The notes under the pieces: model-generated
What the model saw: the letters and a program-made list of their open reading frames with translations, nothing else
Told to the model about the DNA's origin: nothing
Databases searched by the model: none
Shown: piece by piece, positions 8,403 to 17,279 of the stretch
How the letters are laid out: each line of letters opens with the position of its first letter
Position numbering within the stretch: the first letter of the stretch is position 1
Made by a program: the position numbers and the translations under genes
DNA from: Gluconobacter sp. Dm-62
GTDB lineage: Bacteria > Pseudomonadota > Alphaproteobacteria > Acetobacterales > Acetobacteraceae
Assembly (NCBI RefSeq): GCF_018256155.1
Contig: NZ_JAERLY010000021.1
Span: 283-35,143 of the forward strand
DNA length: 34,861 nt
Reading direction: 5' to 3'

Positions 8403-9873
8403 GGCCACCACACCAGCGCCAGCGCTCGATCTTCAGGACCTTGAAGCCCGTATTCACCGCGATCTGGATTATCTGAACCTCCCGGCAAAACCATGGGTTC
8501 TTCCACTCCATGATGCGCCTGAACCAACCTATGACGTGGTGGTGGTCGGCGCAGGCATGATCGGGCTCGCGGCGACTGCGGCTCTGCGGCTTCGTGGCAT
8601 CAGTTCAGTCATCTGCCTTGATCGCGCTCCTGAAGGCACAGAAGGCCCCTGGGTCACCTACGGCCGCATGGTTACACTCCGTACAGCGAAATCTGCCTGC
8701 GGTCCGGCTTTGGGCATTCCCAGCCTGACGTTTCGCGCCTGGTTTGAAGCGCAGTTCGGTAACGCGGCGTGGGAACGCCTAAACAAAATTCCACGCGCAC
8801 AGTGGATGGATTACCTCATCTGGTATCGACGCATTCTGGATCTACCAGTTCGTAACGGAATGGACGTCACAGATATTGCCCCGCAGGACGATGGGCTCAT
8901 CAGGGTTACAGTGCGAGGAGAAAGCACTCCAGTTTTGGCCCGACGCGTTATACTGGCAACAGGAATAGACGGACTGGGCGCCCCATCCCTTCCTTCTGTT
9001 GCCAGTGGGATCTCCTCCCGGTTCTGCGCCCACTCCGCCGATATGATCGATTTCACAGCGCTTGCTGGAAAGCGTGTTGGGGTCGTAGGAGCAGGCGCCT
9101 CTGCAATGGACAACGCTGCGAGCGCTCTGGAGGCTGGCGCTGCTGGCGTTGACCTTTTCGTCCGTCGCGAAGCCCTCCCAAGTGTGGACAAGTTCACCGG
9201 GATCAGCAGTGATGGGCTGGTCATGGGATATGTTGGCCTGCCAGACGCAGTAAAATGGGAGATGATGCGCCTTGGGCTTGATGCGCCAGTCCCTCCCCCA
9301 CGCGACAGTACGCGCCGGGTTTTCAGGCACAAGAATGCAAGACTGCATGTGAATGCCCCCCTGCTCTCGGTCGAAGAAACAGCATCTGCGTTAACCGTCA
9401 CAACGCCTCATGGTGAAACGGAGCTGGATTTTCTGATTTTTGCGACCGGTTTTTCCTGTGACGTTACATCTCGACCAGAACTTTCCTCATTTGCGTCCAA
9501 GATCAGCCTCTGGGACGATCATTATACGCCTCCAGCCGGAGAAGAGAGTAAATCTCTCGGCCAATCTCCGTATCTGGCACCGGATTTTTCGTTCGTTGCA
9601 CGCGAAGACAGTGACAAAGAGCCGTTATCCCGGATTTATTGTCTGTGCTTTGCCTCTGTGCTGAGCCATGGCAAGCTCACGAGTGGCGCACCCGCGATGG
9701 ATGAGGCTGTTCAAAGGCTGGTCCATGGTGTCGCAGCATCTTTCCTGCGCGAAAACAGCCAGGACTGGCTGAATATTTTCCGTGAGTTCGACCGACCAGA
9801 ACTCCTTGGGGATGAATGGCACCCCGAACAGATTGTCAACGGCACATCCACAAAGGTGAAGAGTAACGCATGA
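8386..9873 (+). CDS. FAD/NAD(P)-binding monooxygenase-like oxidoreductase
   Basis: A 495-residue flavoprotein with two dinucleotide folds. The FAD-binding GAGMIG is at residues 55-60 and the NAD(P)-binding GAGASA at 235-240, with ATG motifs at 191-193 and near FLIFATGF. The layout matches the CzcO/TrkA-type flavin monooxygenases (lysine or ornithine N-hydroxylase, FMO and Baeyer-Villiger relatives). The canonical FMO/BVMO fingerprint FxGxxxHxxx(Y/W) is only loosely present, as RFCAHSADMIDF. It has a good AGGAG ribosome site inside the end of the LysR gene and overlaps the next gene by 4 bases. It probably oxygenates the imported substrate, though which atom is unknown. Confidence 0.85.
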   Translation: MPKGIEATTPAPALDLQDLEARIHRDLDYLNLPAKPWVLPLHDAPEPTYDVVVVGAGMIGLAATAALRLRGISSVICLDRAPEGTEGPWVTYGRMVTLRTAKSACGPALGIPSLTFRAWFEAQFGNAAWERLNKIPRAQWMDYLIWYRRILDLPVRNGMDVTDIAPQDDGLIRVTVRGESTPVLARRVILATGIDGLGAPSLPSVASGISSRFCAHSADMIDFTALAGKRVGVVGAGASAMDNAASALEAGAAGVDLFVRREALPSVDKFTGISSDGLVMGYVGLPDAVKWEMMRLGLDAPVPPPRDSTRRVFRHKNARLHVNAPLLSVEETASALTVTTPHGETELDFLIFATGFSCDVTSRPELSSFASKISLWDDHYTPPAGEESKSLGQSPYLAPDFSFVAREDSDKEPLSRIYCLCFASVLSHGKLTSGAPAMDEAVQRLVHGVAASFLRENSQDWLNIFREFDRPELLGDEWHPEQIVNGTSTKVKSNA

Positions 9874-10874
9874 CCGAGGATTCCTTTCAGCTGCACCAAC
9901 GCAGCATCGTGATTGATGGCCTTCAGACCTGTGCCTGGAGCCGCGAAATCTTTGAACAGATGCGTGCCGGCGGCCTGACCGTTGTCAATGCTGCGTCCCT
10001 GCTGTGGGAGAACTTCAGTGAGGGCATGGCGTATGTCCGAACCTGGGAGCGGCACTTTGCTGAAAATGCAGATCTGATCATCCCAATCCGCTCCGTCGCG
10101 GATATCGAGACCGCCAAACGCACCAATCGCACAGGGATCAGTATCGGCTGGCAGAACACGTCCCCATTGGAAGACCGTCTGGATTATGTACGGCTTTTCA
10201 AACTGCTGGGCGTCAATACCATGCAGTTGACCTACAACACCCAGAACTATTCAGGGGCTGGCTATCTTGAAGAGCGTGACAGTGGCCTGACAGGCTTCGG
10301 ACGCGAGGTTCTTCATGAAATGAACCGTCATGGCGTGCTGTGCGATCTGAGTCATGTAGGCGACCTGACGTCCGCCGACGTGATTGAGCACTCCCGACGC
10401 CCGGTCTGTATTTCACATGTGCTGCCACGCGCGCTTCGGGATGTGAAACGCAACAAGCCAGATTATCTGTTCCGAGCCTGCGCCGAAAAAGGCGGCATCG
10501 TGGGTGTCAGCCTGTTCTCTCCCGGATTACGTGCGGGGAATGACGCGACAATCGATGATTATCTGGATGCCATGACCCATGTCCTGAACATCGTGGGTGA
10601 AGACCACATTGCGATGGGTACCGATTTCAGTACAGGACATCCCCGTCCTGGCCCTTGGCTGCTCTGGGCGAACCGGGACAAGGGATATGGGCGTCAGCTG
10701 ACAGAATTTGGCCGTACCACGATCCGCAAGCCATCGGGCTTTGCCAGCATCCCAGAAACACCCAACCTGACAGACGCCATGATGCGCCGTGGGTGGTCCA
10801 CAGGGCTAATCGAGAAAATTCTCGGACAGAACTGGCTGCGCCTGTATCGCGACACATGGACACCAGAGGTCTGA
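9870..10874 (+). CDS. Peptidase M19 (membrane dipeptidase) family protein with altered metal site
   Basis: A 334-residue TIM-barrel protein clearly of the renal dipeptidase family: DLSHVG at 159-164, SHV at 182-184, KRNKPDYLFRACAEKGGIVGV, and GTDF at 250-253. In family enzymes the binuclear zinc site uses HxD near the N-terminus, a Glu and two His. Here the HxD positions are Leu18 and Thr20 (IDGLQT), the Glu is replaced by Gln95 (IGWQNT), and only His162 and His183 remain. One metal site is therefore probably lost, so ordinary dipeptidase activity is doubtful. It may be a mononuclear hydrolase or an amide- or lactam-cleaving enzyme for the imported substrate. The start overlaps the monooxygenase stop (ATGA). 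No signal peptide is seen, so it is cytoplasmic. Confidence 0.87.
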   Translation: MTEDSFQLHQRSIVIDGLQTCAWSREIFEQMRAGGLTVVNAASLLWENFSEGMAYVRTWERHFAENADLIIPIRSVADIETAKRTNRTGISIGWQNTSPLEDRLDYVRLFKLLGVNTMQLTYNTQNYSGAGYLEERDSGLTGFGREVLHEMNRHGVLCDLSHVGDLTSADVIEHSRRPVCISHVLPRALRDVKRNKPDYLFRACAEKGGIVGVSLFSPGLRAGNDATIDDYLDAMTHVLNIVGEDHIAMGTDFSTGHPRPGPWLLWANRDKGYGRQLTEFGRTTIRKPSGFASIPETPNLTDAMMRRGWSTGLIEKILGQNWLRLYRDTWTPEV

Positions 10875-10882
10875 CGCGGCTC

Positions 10883-11944
10883 ATGCCAACCGCTCCCCAC
10901 TTCACGACGCGTCGCAAGGTTCTTGGCGGTCTGGCAACACTGCCCGCATGGCGACATGCACGGGCGGCGGATGGCGATCTGGAATTGTCGGTAGCCGGCT
11001 TTCATGGGCCCTTCCAGAAAGCGTTTCAGGCCATCGTGATCAACAGTTTCGAACGCGCCATGCCGGGCGTCCGCGTGACGTACCGCCCCATCATCAATTC
11101 TGCACAGCTTCTTGCAGCGCTACGGCTGGAACGGGAAGCACCGCAGATTGATGTCGCCATTGCGGATGTATCGGTCGCTATTCTTGCCAAACAGGAAGGA
11201 CTAACTTTCATTCTACGGGAGGAAGAGATCCCGACCCTGCGCGATATCCCGGACTGGGGACGCTTCGATGCCATGAATGGTGTCGCATTCTCACGGGATA
11301 ATCTGTCGCTCATTTATGACAGCCGCGTTCTGACGCGTCCTCCGGAAAGCTGGCGTGAACTTGGGCGTCCCGATTTGACGGACCAGATCGCCATGCCTGT
11401 CGAGGATACGCGTGGCGTTGTACTCCTTCCCCTTCTGACGCGCATGGCCGGAGGGGACTACAGGCAGAACATCGAGCCGGGACTGACCCTCATGCGACAG
11501 TTTGCCCCCTATGTCGCAACCTGGAACGCACAGCCCGACATTTACACCCTGACGCTGGCCCAGACGATTGCCTTGGGTGTTGGATGGAACGGCCGCGGCC
11601 AGATGCTTGCACGGGACAATCCGGATACGCTGCGTGCTGTCGTTCCGTCTGAAGGCAGCGTCGCACAGATCAATACGCTCAACCTGACGGCCCCTCCGCA
11701 ACGCACCAGACTGGCGCAGGCCTTCATTGAACATGCCCTTTCCCCGGACGTGCAGACAGCCTTTGCGAATGTCGCGTTTTATGGGCCTGTAAACCGTCAG
11801 GTTGTACTGTCAGACGAGACATCCGAAGCAATTTTCGGCCGACCAGAGACAGCACGCCGTGAACTGCATCTGGACTGGGGTTTCGTTAGCCAGCACTACA
11901 ATAGCTGGATCCGCCGTATTCAACGTGAGGTCATCAGTGGCTGA
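10883..11944 (+). CDS. ABC transporter substrate-binding protein (PotD/AfuA-like)
   Basis: A 353-residue periplasmic solute-binding protein. The N-terminus TTRRKVLGGLATLPAW with a later ARA cleavage site resembles a Tat signal with an imperfect twin-arginine motif (Arg10-Arg11). The body has the type-II binding-protein pattern of iron and polyamine binders (DVAIADVSVAILAKQEG, NGVAFSRDNLSLIYDSRVL, PPESWRELGRPDL). I placed the start at ATG 10883, after the dipeptidase-like stop. ATG 10856 is in frame but has no ribosome site, and the frame extended farther upstream is only an antiparallel-style artefact. It delivers substrate to the two permeases encoded next. Confidence 0.88.
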   Translation: MPTAPHFTTRRKVLGGLATLPAWRHARAADGDLELSVAGFHGPFQKAFQAIVINSFERAMPGVRVTYRPIINSAQLLAALRLEREAPQIDVAIADVSVAILAKQEGLTFILREEEIPTLRDIPDWGRFDAMNGVAFSRDNLSLIYDSRVLTRPPESWRELGRPDLTDQIAMPVEDTRGVVLLPLLTRMAGGDYRQNIEPGLTLMRQFAPYVATWNAQPDIYTLTLAQTIALGVGWNGRGQMLARDNPDTLRAVVPSEGSVAQINTLNLTAPPQRTRLAQAFIEHALSPDVQTAFANVAFYGPVNRQVVLSDETSEAIFGRPETARRELHLDWGFVSQHYNSWIRRIQREVISG

Positions 11945-13043
11945 AACAGACTCAACACCAGCCTATCTCTCCGTCAGCGGCTTCACGAGGCAATTTCCGG
12001 GCGCAGAAAGGCGTTCCGTCGATGACGTCAGCTTTACGCTGAAACGCGGGCAGATGCTGACCTTACTGGGCCCTTCCGGATGCGGAAAAACCACCCTACT
12101 CCGCATGATTGCAGGCCTGACCCCGGTTGATTCAGGACAGTTGCACGTTGCGGGGCGTCAAATGACGGAAACCCCTCTTCACGCACGCAACATGGGAATG
12201 GTGTTTCAATCTTATGCCCTGTTTCCTCACCTCTCCGTCGCCCGCAATATCAGCTTTGGCCTGGATGTCCGGGGGATCAAAGGGGAAGAGAGCCGGCGGC
12301 GTGTGGTGGAACTGGTCTCTCTCCTGCACCTGACCGGGCTGGAGAACAGGCGCATCACTGAACTCTCCGGCGGACAACGGCAACGAGTGGCACTGGCGCG
12401 GGCGCTTGCCATCGAGCCTGACATTCTCATGCTGGATGAGCCGCTGGCCAATCTTGATATCCGGTTGCGCGATACGGTGCGCACGGAAATTCGTGCGCTC
12501 CAGAAACGCCTTGGGATCACCGCCATCTTTGTGACGCATGATCAGGACGAAGCTCTGTCCATTGCGGATCAGGTTGCCGTCATGTCGGAAGGACGCCTCC
12601 AGCAGTTTGGCACACCGGCAGATCTGTATACTCGTCCCGCAAACCGGTTCGTGGCGTCCTTCGTGGGACGCAGCAACTTCATCGAGGCTGTGTGGGTCGA
12701 TAGCAAACGTATCCATGCGGAAGGCATCGGCACACTTTTCATTGGCTTTTCCGAAGGCTGGAAAGGCCGCAGAACCCTCTTGATCCGTCCCCATCGCATC
12801 AGACTGGGCAACAGTCTCGAAACATGCTGCCAGGGTGTGATCGAAAACGTTGTTTACACGGGTGAGCGCCGAACTTATCTGGTCCGTGTCGGGTATGTAA
12901 CACTCACCGTTGAACAGCAGGAAGATCAGGGCCAACCAGCCCAGATGGGAGACATGGTTGACCTGCACTGGCAGGCCAGCGACATGTCAGTCCTTCAAGA
13001 GCCGATCTCCGACACCCTCACTTCAGGCCATCCGAGTTCATGA
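11937..13043 (+). CDS. ABC transporter ATP-binding protein (PotA-like, with TOBE domain)
   Basis: A 368-residue ATPase with Walker A GPSGCGKT at residues 45-52, Q-loop VFQSYALFPHL, signature LSGGQ at 143-147, Walker B ILMLDE at 163-168, and H-loop VTHDQDEA. A C-terminal TOBE-like domain of about 100 residues is typical of the polyamine/iron/sulfate/maltose importer class. The start is a GTG at 11937, overlapping the binding-protein stop by 8 bases with GAGG about 7 bases upstream. The ATG at 11802 would add a non-family leader. It energises the importer with the two following permeases. Confidence 0.92.
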   Translation: MAETDSTPAYLSVSGFTRQFPGAERRSVDDVSFTLKRGQMLTLLGPSGCGKTTLLRMIAGLTPVDSGQLHVAGRQMTETPLHARNMGMVFQSYALFPHLSVARNISFGLDVRGIKGEESRRRVVELVSLLHLTGLENRRITELSGGQRQRVALARALAIEPDILMLDEPLANLDIRLRDTVRTEIRALQKRLGITAIFVTHDQDEALSIADQVAVMSEGRLQQFGTPADLYTRPANRFVASFVGRSNFIEAVWVDSKRIHAEGIGTLFIGFSEGWKGRRTLLIRPHRIRLGNSLETCCQGVIENVVYTGERRTYLVRVGYVTLTVEQQEDQGQPAQMGDMVDLHWQASDMSVLQEPISDTLTSGHPSS

Positions 13044-13891
13044 GGGTGTCTGTCAGAAAACAGCCGTCCTGGCTGCAGGTCCTGCTCATCCTTCCGGGTG
13101 TTGCGGCCCTTGTCGTGACATTCGTCTTCCCGCTCCTCTGGCTGGCCAGGACGTCTCTCCAGCCTACGACCGGACATACACTCTCCCTCCACGCCTATGT
13201 CCGGCTTTTCGAGGACAGTTTTTACTGGTGGGTCATTGGACGCACGATTTTCATTGGGCTGCTCTGTGTTGTCATTACCGTCCCAATGGCTTTTCCCGTC
13301 GCGCTTTTCCTTGCCCGGTCGCAAAGCCGCTGGCGAGGCACCCTGACAGCGCTGGCCATTGCGCCCCTCCTGACATCCACAGTCATCCGGACCTACGGCT
13401 GGATGGTCATCCTCGGGCGACATGGCCTCATTAACACGACCCTCGTGTGGGCTGGCATTCTGGCGCAGCCCACACGATTGGATAACGGTCCCTTTGCCAC
13501 GGTTGTCGCGCTGGTGGAGATCCTGCTGCCTTATGGCATTATTTCCATCCTCAGCCACCTGAGCCGTCTGGATGCGGAGCTTGAACAGGCGGCCTCCCTC
13601 CTCGGGGCACGTCGCCTTCAGGTCTTCTGGCGCGTCTTGCTGCCTCTCTCCCTTCCAGGACTGATGACAGCCTCGCTGCTTGTCTTCGTTCTCGCAATCA
13701 GCTCACTCGTGACACCTCAGTTGATGGGCGGAGGGCGCGTCTTTGTCCTTGCAACAGAAATCTTCAACCAGACGACCATAGCTCTGGACTGGCCATTTGC
13801 CGGCGCCCTGTCCATTACCCTCCTGGCCTTTTTCGGAATATTCGTGACGCTCTATCAGAGAATTCTTCAGCGCGTGGAGAGCCAGTCATGA
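13040..13891 (+). CDS. ABC transporter permease (PotB-like)
   Basis: A 283-residue inner-membrane permease with about six transmembrane helices, the first at LQVLLILPGVAALVVTFVFP. The cytoplasmic EAA loop that docks on the ATPase is seen as EQAASLLGARRLQVFWRVLLP. It starts by ATGA overlap with the ATPase gene and overlaps the second permease by 4 bases, so the two are translationally coupled and probably form a heterodimeric pore. Confidence 0.93.
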   Translation: MRVSVRKQPSWLQVLLILPGVAALVVTFVFPLLWLARTSLQPTTGHTLSLHAYVRLFEDSFYWWVIGRTIFIGLLCVVITVPMAFPVALFLARSQSRWRGTLTALAIAPLLTSTVIRTYGWMVILGRHGLINTTLVWAGILAQPTRLDNGPFATVVALVEILLPYGIISILSHLSRLDAELEQAASLLGARRLQVFWRVLLPLSLPGLMTASLLVFVLAISSLVTPQLMGGGRVFVLATEIFNQTTIALDWPFAGALSITLLAFFGIFVTLYQRILQRVESQS

Positions 13892-14685
13892 AACACGACC
13901 GAACCGTCAGGGTGGCGTGGCATCTTCTGATTGGCCTGATTTACCTATTCCTGCTCGCACCATTGATTATCGTGCTGATCGTGTCGTTCGATATACGTCC
14001 CTACCTCAGCTTTCCACCCGCGAGTTTTTCCCTAATTTCATATGCCAGGGTGTTGCATAACCCCCTTTTCCTTCAGGCTGGAAAAACCAGTCTGTTGATC
14101 GGAGGATGCTCTGCGGGGCTCTCCCTGATTGTGGGGACGAGCGCTGCTTTTGCTCTGGTGAGAGGCCACTTCCCGGGACGGCAAAGCCTGCAATGGTTCT
14201 TTCTTTCTCCAATGCTGATGCCCCATATCGTGCTGGCGGTCGGACTGATGATGACCCTGCAACCGCTTGGCCTCCTGGACACGCTGACAGGATTGATTCT
14301 GGCCCATATCAGCATCACACTGCCCTATACGACGCGCATTGTGTCCTCCGGGATTGCACAGTTGGACCGCACACTAGAAGAAGCCGCTCGCATTCACGGC
14401 GCTTCGCCCTGGCAGAGTTTCTGCCGTGTCATTCTACCCGCACTCAGGCCACACCTCATCACCGGATTTCTGATCGCATTCCTGTTTTCCTTCGACGAAG
14501 CCGTTATCGCCCTGTTCATTGCAGGCCATAGAGCCGTTACGCTGCCACTCGCCATCTATCAGTACATCCAGTTCCGGACGGACCCGCAGGTCGCGTCGCT
14601 CTCAGTCCTCGTGGTGCTCCTCAGTCTGGTACCCATCATCATCATTGAACGTCTGATCAATCTTCGTCGGGCCGTCGGCGGATAA
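13888..14685 (+). CDS. ABC transporter permease (PotC-like)
   Basis: A 265-residue inner-membrane permease, second half of the importer pore. It has an N-terminal membrane anchor (LIGLIYLFLLAPLIIVLIVS) and the EAA loop EEAARIHGASPWQSFCRVILP. The ending PIIIIERLINLRRAVGG is the usual short cytoplasmic tail of PotC-type subunits. The start codon overlaps the stop of the partner permease. The next gene begins 19 bases downstream. Confidence 0.93.
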   Translation: MKHDRTVRVAWHLLIGLIYLFLLAPLIIVLIVSFDIRPYLSFPPASFSLISYARVLHNPLFLQAGKTSLLIGGCSAGLSLIVGTSAAFALVRGHFPGRQSLQWFFLSPMLMPHIVLAVGLMMTLQPLGLLDTLTGLILAHISITLPYTTRIVSSGIAQLDRTLEEAARIHGASPWQSFCRVILPALRPHLITGFLIAFLFSFDEAVIALFIAGHRAVTLPLAIYQYIQFRTDPQVASLSVLVVLLSLVPIIIIERLINLRRAVGG

Positions 14686-14704
14686 AGCAGTGAAGGAACA
14701 TCTC

Positions 14705-16180
14705 ATGACGCAGATTATGATCGAAAGTGGCGCGATAGAAGGCTTCACAGAAAACGGAATTCTGACATTCCTGAGCGTTCCCTATGCCGCCCCTATTGTT
14801 CCTGGAAATCGGTTCGCAGCACCTCAGGACGTTGCACCCTGGACCGGTGTGAGATCCGCTCACCGCCTTGGTGCCGTCTGCCCACAGATCCCAACCTATG
14901 GACCTGTTGGGAAAGGGGCCACATCCATGCTGGATGCCGGTGAGGATTTTCTAACCCTCAATATCCGTAGTCCAGCCCGGGAGGGAAAAGCTCCCGTTCT
15001 TGTCTGGCTGCACGGAGGCGGATACGCCGTCGGTTCCGGAAACGAACCACTCCTCCAGACAGGCGCCTTCGCAGCAAGCGGAATTGTTGAAGTAACGCTC
15101 AATTACAGATTGGGAGCACTGGGATTTTTAAGCCTGGATGGCGCGCCCGAAAATCGCGGGCTACTTGATATCATCAAAGCTTTGGAGTGGGTTCAGAAGC
15201 ACATCGCCCTCTTTGGAGGAGACCCCGAACGCGTCACTCTGGCCGGACGATCTGCGGGTGGATTTGCCGTTTCCACTCTTATGGCCATGCCTGCGGCAAA
15301 AGGATTGTTTTCCCGGACCATGATCCAGTCCGGAGCTACCCCAGCGGTGCTCCCACACAAAGACGCACGCCTGACGACACAACGCTTTCTGAAACGTCTC
15401 GGCCAGCCATCACTTCAAACCCTCGAAGCGATACCCATTCATCAGCTTCTCGCTGCTCAGCAAGAGATCTGCAATGAATCCTACGAACAGCATGACTTCA
15501 CTCGAGACGGCCGAGTCACAATTGTAGGAATTCCCTTCCAGCCAGTCATTGACGCTGCGTCCTTACCCCTTGATCCAGAAACAGCCGCTGTCCAAGGGCT
15601 GGTAACGCAGGTTGCAGTTATGATTGGCACGACATCGGCGGAATACCTGTCCCATTCCAGCGTGCACTCGCATCTCACATTTACAGATACTGCGCGCTTA
15701 CTGGACCCAAGAGTACAGCCTCTCGGCCTGAGTGGGACCGATATCGTGAACCGCTATCGGGATGCCCTACCCCACCATGACCCTCTGGGAATATGGCGTG
15801 CGGTCGCAGGGGATCTTGTCTTTCAAAACCCGACGACCCGCTATGCCCTTGCACTGAGCAAATTTCAGCCCGTTCATAAATATCTTTTCGGAAGCATCGG
15901 CCCCAATGAAACGGGTGCCCCACATGGTGCCGAACTGGCAAACGTATGGTGGCGGGAAGGCTATAACAGAGCGAACTTACCAACGAGATATCAAGATGTT
16001 GATCCAAAGATTTCGCGTATCATACATAATATCTGGAGAGACTTTGTTTCGGTAGAAGAACGGTCAGAAATAAGATGGGAGGCATTTTCAACCAATAATA
16101 AGGCCACCTTGTCCATTACAAAGGACGGTGCGGCGTTTTGCACGGACCTATTTTACCCAAGGGTTTGCCTTTGGACATGA
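14705..16180 (+). CDS. Type-B carboxylesterase
   Basis: A 491-residue alpha/beta hydrolase of the carboxylesterase/lipase family. The oxyanion-hole segment HGGGYAVGSG is at residues 103-112 and the nucleophile elbow GRSAGG has Ser183; the family usually reads GESAGG, so Glu is replaced by Arg. The catalytic His is probably in PHGAEL near the C-terminus. ATG 14705 has GAAGGA 7 bases upstream and is preferred to GTG 14690. There is no signal peptide, so it is likely cytoplasmic and hydrolyses an ester in the imported compound. It is the last gene of the operon, with no clear terminator before the IS remnant downstream. Confidence 0.9.
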   Translation: MTQIMIESGAIEGFTENGILTFLSVPYAAPIVPGNRFAAPQDVAPWTGVRSAHRLGAVCPQIPTYGPVGKGATSMLDAGEDFLTLNIRSPAREGKAPVLVWLHGGGYAVGSGNEPLLQTGAFAASGIVEVTLNYRLGALGFLSLDGAPENRGLLDIIKALEWVQKHIALFGGDPERVTLAGRSAGGFAVSTLMAMPAAKGLFSRTMIQSGATPAVLPHKDARLTTQRFLKRLGQPSLQTLEAIPIHQLLAAQQEICNESYEQHDFTRDGRVTIVGIPFQPVIDAASLPLDPETAAVQGLVTQVAVMIGTTSAEYLSHSSVHSHLTFTDTARLLDPRVQPLGLSGTDIVNRYRDALPHHDPLGIWRAVAGDLVFQNPTTRYALALSKFQPVHKYLFGSIGPNETGAPHGAELANVWWREGYNRANLPTRYQDVDPKISRIIHNIWRDFVSVEERSEIRWEAFSTNNKATLSITKDGAAFCTDLFYPRVCLWT

Positions 16181-16231
16181 TAGATTTCCATCTGAGATGC
16201 TATCTGTTGAGTGAATGTTTGCATTAAATAT

Positions 16232-16615
16232 AGGGCTCATAGCCAGAAGATGACGGTCGGGCATCTGTCGTAGCAGGTTGCGACCTGCCACCAGTCCTTG
16301 AGCCTTCCGAACATAATCTCGATGCGGTTGCAGCGTTTATATTTCCGCTTGTCGTATTTGCTCGGTTCCCCGCGAGATTTCCAGGGTTTGACCCCTTTTT
16401 CTTACAAGGCGCGTCGCTAAGCCAGTCCGCGGCATACTCACGATCTCTCAGCAGCCATTGGGCAGGAAAAGACTGTTCAAAAGGGAAGCGGACGTCTGTT
16501 TTCCTCATTAACTGCGTAAAGCGTCGTATTCATGCCATCTTTGATGCGTCAAATTATCTGCTCGTCCGCCAGCCATCTTCCGATCACCATCCGTCATCTT
16601 GTGGTTATATGCCCT
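16232..16615 (-). mobile_element. IS5-type element, internally deleted remnant with both ends
   Basis: Both ends survive as an imperfect inverted repeat of about 25 bp: AGGGCTCATAGCCAGAAGAT... at 16232-16256, and its counterpart read from 16615 back to 16591. Between them, on the minus strand, are scraps of an IS5-family transposase: a WLADEQI-like start, then an internal deletion to the ENRRPLPFEQS region. Next comes AQWLLRDREYAADW, then a frameshift, and finally the KRKYKRCNRIEIMFGRLKDW end in another frame. It resembles the intact IS at 18902-19730 in its last third but is not the same element. It begins just after the metI stop codon. Confidence 0.8.
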
Positions 16616-16619
16616 GAGA

Positions 16620-17279
16620 CTAACGATTATATGCTTTCAAACGTGCAGAAACTATATTCCCGCAAAACTGAACGATAATCGTCAATGCAACAAGAATACT
16701 CACGACCCATAACATCATGGCAGTATTAAATCTTTGATATCCGTACCTGATCGCCAGATCTCCCAGCCCTCCAGCACCAACAACACCTGCCATGGCGGAC
16801 GCACTGATCAGGCTAACCAGTGTCACGGTCAAACCAGAAACCAGACCAGGCAACGCTTCGGGAATGAGCACAGAGCGCACGATTTTTGCTCGTGTTGCAC
16901 CCATTGCGCGAACGGCATCGATTAATTCTGGACTCACCTCTCTTAACGACACTTCTGCAATGCGCGCAAAATAAGGGATCGCTGTGATGGAAAGAGGCAC
17001 GATTGCAGCAGCGGTACCAAGCGCGGTCCCCACCACGAAGCGCGTAAAAGGAATAAGGATCAAAAGCAGAATAATGAACGGGACTGCTCTTGTCAGATCG
17101 ACAACAAATCCCAAAACCCTGCCGATAGACCGTATAGGCCATAGCCCACCGGGTCTTGTGATGGTTAAAAGAATAGCGAGAGGCAAACCAAAAAAAACAG
17201 CGATCACGGCAGATGCGAAAACCATTTCAAGGGTTGCCAGAGTTGCTTTGCAAAACAGTTCAAAGATCTGAAGACGCAT
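16620..17279 (-). CDS. metI: Methionine-type ABC transporter permease MetI
   Basis: A 219-residue permease with five to six transmembrane segments and a good match to MetI: ATLEMVFASAVIAVFFGLPL, DLTRAVPFIILLLILIPFTR, the EAA-type loop LIDAVRAMGATRAKIVRSVLIP, and AGVVGAGGLGDLAIRYGYQRF. ATG 17279 has GGAGG nine bases upstream, and the N-terminus MRLQIFELFC matches the family better than ATG 17336. It overlaps the end of metN by 20 bases. Its stop TAG abuts the IS remnant, and no MetQ binding protein follows. Confidence 0.9.
   Translation of the reverse strand: MRLQIFELFCKATLATLEMVFASAVIAVFFGLPLAILLTITRPGGLWPIRSIGRVLGFVVDLTRAVPFIILLLILIPFTRFVVGTALGTAAAIVPLSITAIPYFARIAEVSLREVSPELIDAVRAMGATRAKIVRSVLIPEALPGLVSGLTVTLVSLISASAMAGVVGAGGLGDLAIRYGYQRFNTAMMLWVVSILVALTIIVQFCGNIVSARLKAYNR

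Noticed and set aside
7782-8411. 209-residue frame on the minus strand
   Set aside because: Antisense to the LysR gene, with no family match.
10655-10882. Long N-terminal extension of the binding protein
   Set aside because: It lies inside the M19 gene and reads as low-family sequence; the signal peptide begins after ATG 10883.
12132-12968. 278-residue frame on the minus strand
   Set aside because: It lies antisense to the ABC ATPase gene, whose motifs are complete, and its translation matches no family.
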